Part shown: positions 6,979 to 8,087 of the stretch, one piece after another
Numbering within the stretch: position 1 is the first letter of the stretch
Layout: every line of letters begins with the position of its first letter
NCBI GenBank assembly: GCA_016839955.1
Contig: JAEOTI010000685.1
Location: forward strand, 1 to 8,087
DNA length: 8,087 bases
Reading direction: 5' to 3'
From: Candidatus Hodarchaeota archaeon
GTDB lineage: Archaea > Asgardarchaeota > Heimdallarchaeia > Hodarchaeales > YT1-057
Position numbers and translations under genes: made by a program
Notes under the pieces: model-generated
Database searches by the model: none
What the model was told of the DNA's origin: nothing
Seen by the model: only the letters and a program-made list of their open reading frames with translations

Positions 6979-8087
6979 ATGGTAATAGAAGAGGAAGAAG
7001 TCGTAAAACGTAGTGCTGCGGATTTCTTCCATGATAACAAGGCGATTGCTGGGTTCGATAATCCTATGCGGGCAGTATTTACATCCGTTCGAGAATTAAT
7101 CGAAAATGGACTTGATGCTGCTGAAAAAAGAGGTGTACCTCCAAAAATCTTATGCAAGATTGAACGACTTAAACCTGATGAAATAGCTCACCTATTAGGA
7201 TTGGAAAGAGTCGAAGAGGCACCTGGGTCTTCTGAATATCTCAGATTAACAGTTAGGGATAATGGTTTGGGAGTTCCTCATAGCTATATTCCCTTATTGT
7301 TTGGAAGGGTATTAACGGGAAGTAATTATGGAGCTCGTCAAACAAGAGGACGATTTGGTTTAGGCGCAAAAATGGTTCTATTAAATGCCATGGCAACTGT
7401 TGATTTACCTATTCAAATAAAAAGTCGTCACAAAGACGTAGAAAATACCTCAAATTACGAATTATTAATTGATTTACAAAGAAATGAACCAATAATCAAA
7501 AAAGAAGAAGAAATTTCACCATTAGACGTCAGGTCACTACCTGATGCTGGTACTGAAATTACAGTATCGTTTACAGGGAATATTCGTGCTGCAAGACGAT
7601 ATCTCATTGATTATTTCCATTCCTTATCTATCATTACTCCATATGCTACACTTGAAGTCATTCTTCCCGGTGAAGAAAAGCGAATTCATGAAGCTATAAC
7701 TGATGAAATGCCGCCATATCCTCAAACTACAAAAGTTCATCCTTATGGTACAGACATTACTCAACTTAAAAGAGAAATTGCAGTAACAGCTTCATCTAAC
7801 ATGGTTCAATTTCTTCAAGATCATTTTCAAGGGATAGAACGTCGACCGATAGCGGTTGAATTTTTACAAGAAGCGGGAATTCCAATTGAAACTAGTCCTA
7901 GTGACTTAACTAGTAGTCAAATACGTAGAATTGTTCATGAGGGATTTCAACGGGCCCAAGTAGAGTCACAAACAATTGTAAAGAAAAGTGAAAGGCGTTT
8001 TAAATTTAGTGATCCTAAAGGAGACGCATTATCTCCATTAGGAGCGCATAGACTAGAATTAGGTCTACAAAAAGAACTTAATCCTGA
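6979..8087 (+). CDS. top6B: DNA topoisomerase VI subunit B (partial; 3' end off the right edge)
   Basis: This is the ATPase subunit of topoisomerase VI, which with the Spo11-like A subunit forms an A2B2 enzyme that makes double-strand passages, relaxing and decatenating DNA. There are 369 codons in view, roughly two thirds of a typical archaeal protein. The GHKL domain has the N-box RELIENGLDA with E39 as probable base and N43 for magnesium, the G1 box RDNGLGVP (93-100), FGRVLTGS (108-115) and the G2 glycine lid QTRGRFGLGAK (121-131). An H2TH-like region (about 275-320, QFLQDHFQG... EFLQEAGI) follows, and then the element LSPLG...LELGL that begins the transducer in known homologues. The transducer lysine loop lies beyond the window. 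ENGLDA and LTGSNYG differ from the more common ENSLDA and YSSKY. The start at 6979 gives the MVIEEEEVV leader just ahead of the conserved RSAADFF, 12 bases after gyrA, so it belongs to the same operon. The A subunit is not in view. Confidence 0.95.
   Translation, partial: MVIEEEEVVKRSAADFFHDNKAIAGFDNPMRAVFTSVRELIENGLDAAEKRGVPPKILCKIERLKPDEIAHLLGLERVEEAPGSSEYLRLTVRDNGLGVPHSYIPLLFGRVLTGSNYGARQTRGRFGLGAKMVLLNAMATVDLPIQIKSRHKDVENTSNYELLIDLQRNEPIIKKEEEISPLDVRSLPDAGTEITVSFTGNIRAARRYLIDYFHSLSIITPYATLEVILPGEEKRIHEAITDEMPPYPQTTKVHPYGTDITQLKREIAVTASSNMVQFLQDHFQGIERRPIAVEFLQEAGIPIETSPSDLTSSQIRRIVHEGFQRAQVESQTIVKKSERRFKFSDPKGDALSPLGAHRLELGLQKELNP

Noticed and set aside
1..8087. tRNA or rRNA genes, CRISPR arrays, insertion sequences, att sites and long direct or inverted repeats
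   Set aside because: Reading through both strands I saw no cloverleaf-like segment, repeat-spacer array, transposase motif or long repeat. A covariance-model or repeat-finder run would be needed for certainty.

Overview
The window carries a type II/type VI topoisomerase operon on the + strand and, divergent from it, a DNA methyltransferase of restriction-modification type on the - strand. DNA gyrase (GyrB, GyrA) together with the B subunit of topoisomerase VI, AT-rich DNA, very tight gene spacing, and TATA-like boxes only about 35-40 bases from the starts all point to an archaeon. Gyrase plus topo VI is known from several euryarchaeal groups (haloarchaea, methanogens, Archaeoglobus) and is plausible in Asgard archaea. 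I cannot place the lineage from this sequence alone.

Left region (1-2232, - strand): the 5' part of a large gamma-class N6-adenine DNA methyltransferase of the Eco57I/type IIG kind. It runs off the left edge, so its C-terminus is missing. All core methylase motifs are intact (RGSFFTP, DPSCGSG, NPPF). Its 5' end is odd: there is no ATG, a stop sits about 13 bases upstream of the best TTG start, and the N-terminal part usual for this family is absent. It is either a truncated but still readable gene or a decaying or frameshifted one.

Middle (2233-2485): a spacer of about 250 bases between divergent genes. It holds candidate TATA boxes facing each way, a small hairpin followed by T-runs, and a short open stretch on the - strand that may be a remnant of the lost methylase N-terminus.

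Right region (2486-8087, + strand): gyrB (GTG start), gyrA (overlapping gyrB by 4 bases) and, 12 bases after gyrA, top6B, cut by the right edge. The spacing implies one transcript. Gyrase introduces negative supercoils and topo VI relaxes and decatenates, so one operon would set DNA supercoiling and chromosome separation together. The topo VI A subunit (Spo11-like) is not in view and would be expected just beyond the right edge or elsewhere. The gyrase keeps its ATPase, TOPRIM, catalytic tyrosine and GyrA-box motifs but has unusual substitutions beside the cleavage site. Apart from these substitutions, the gene order and the broken methylase 5' end, I see no clearly new system.
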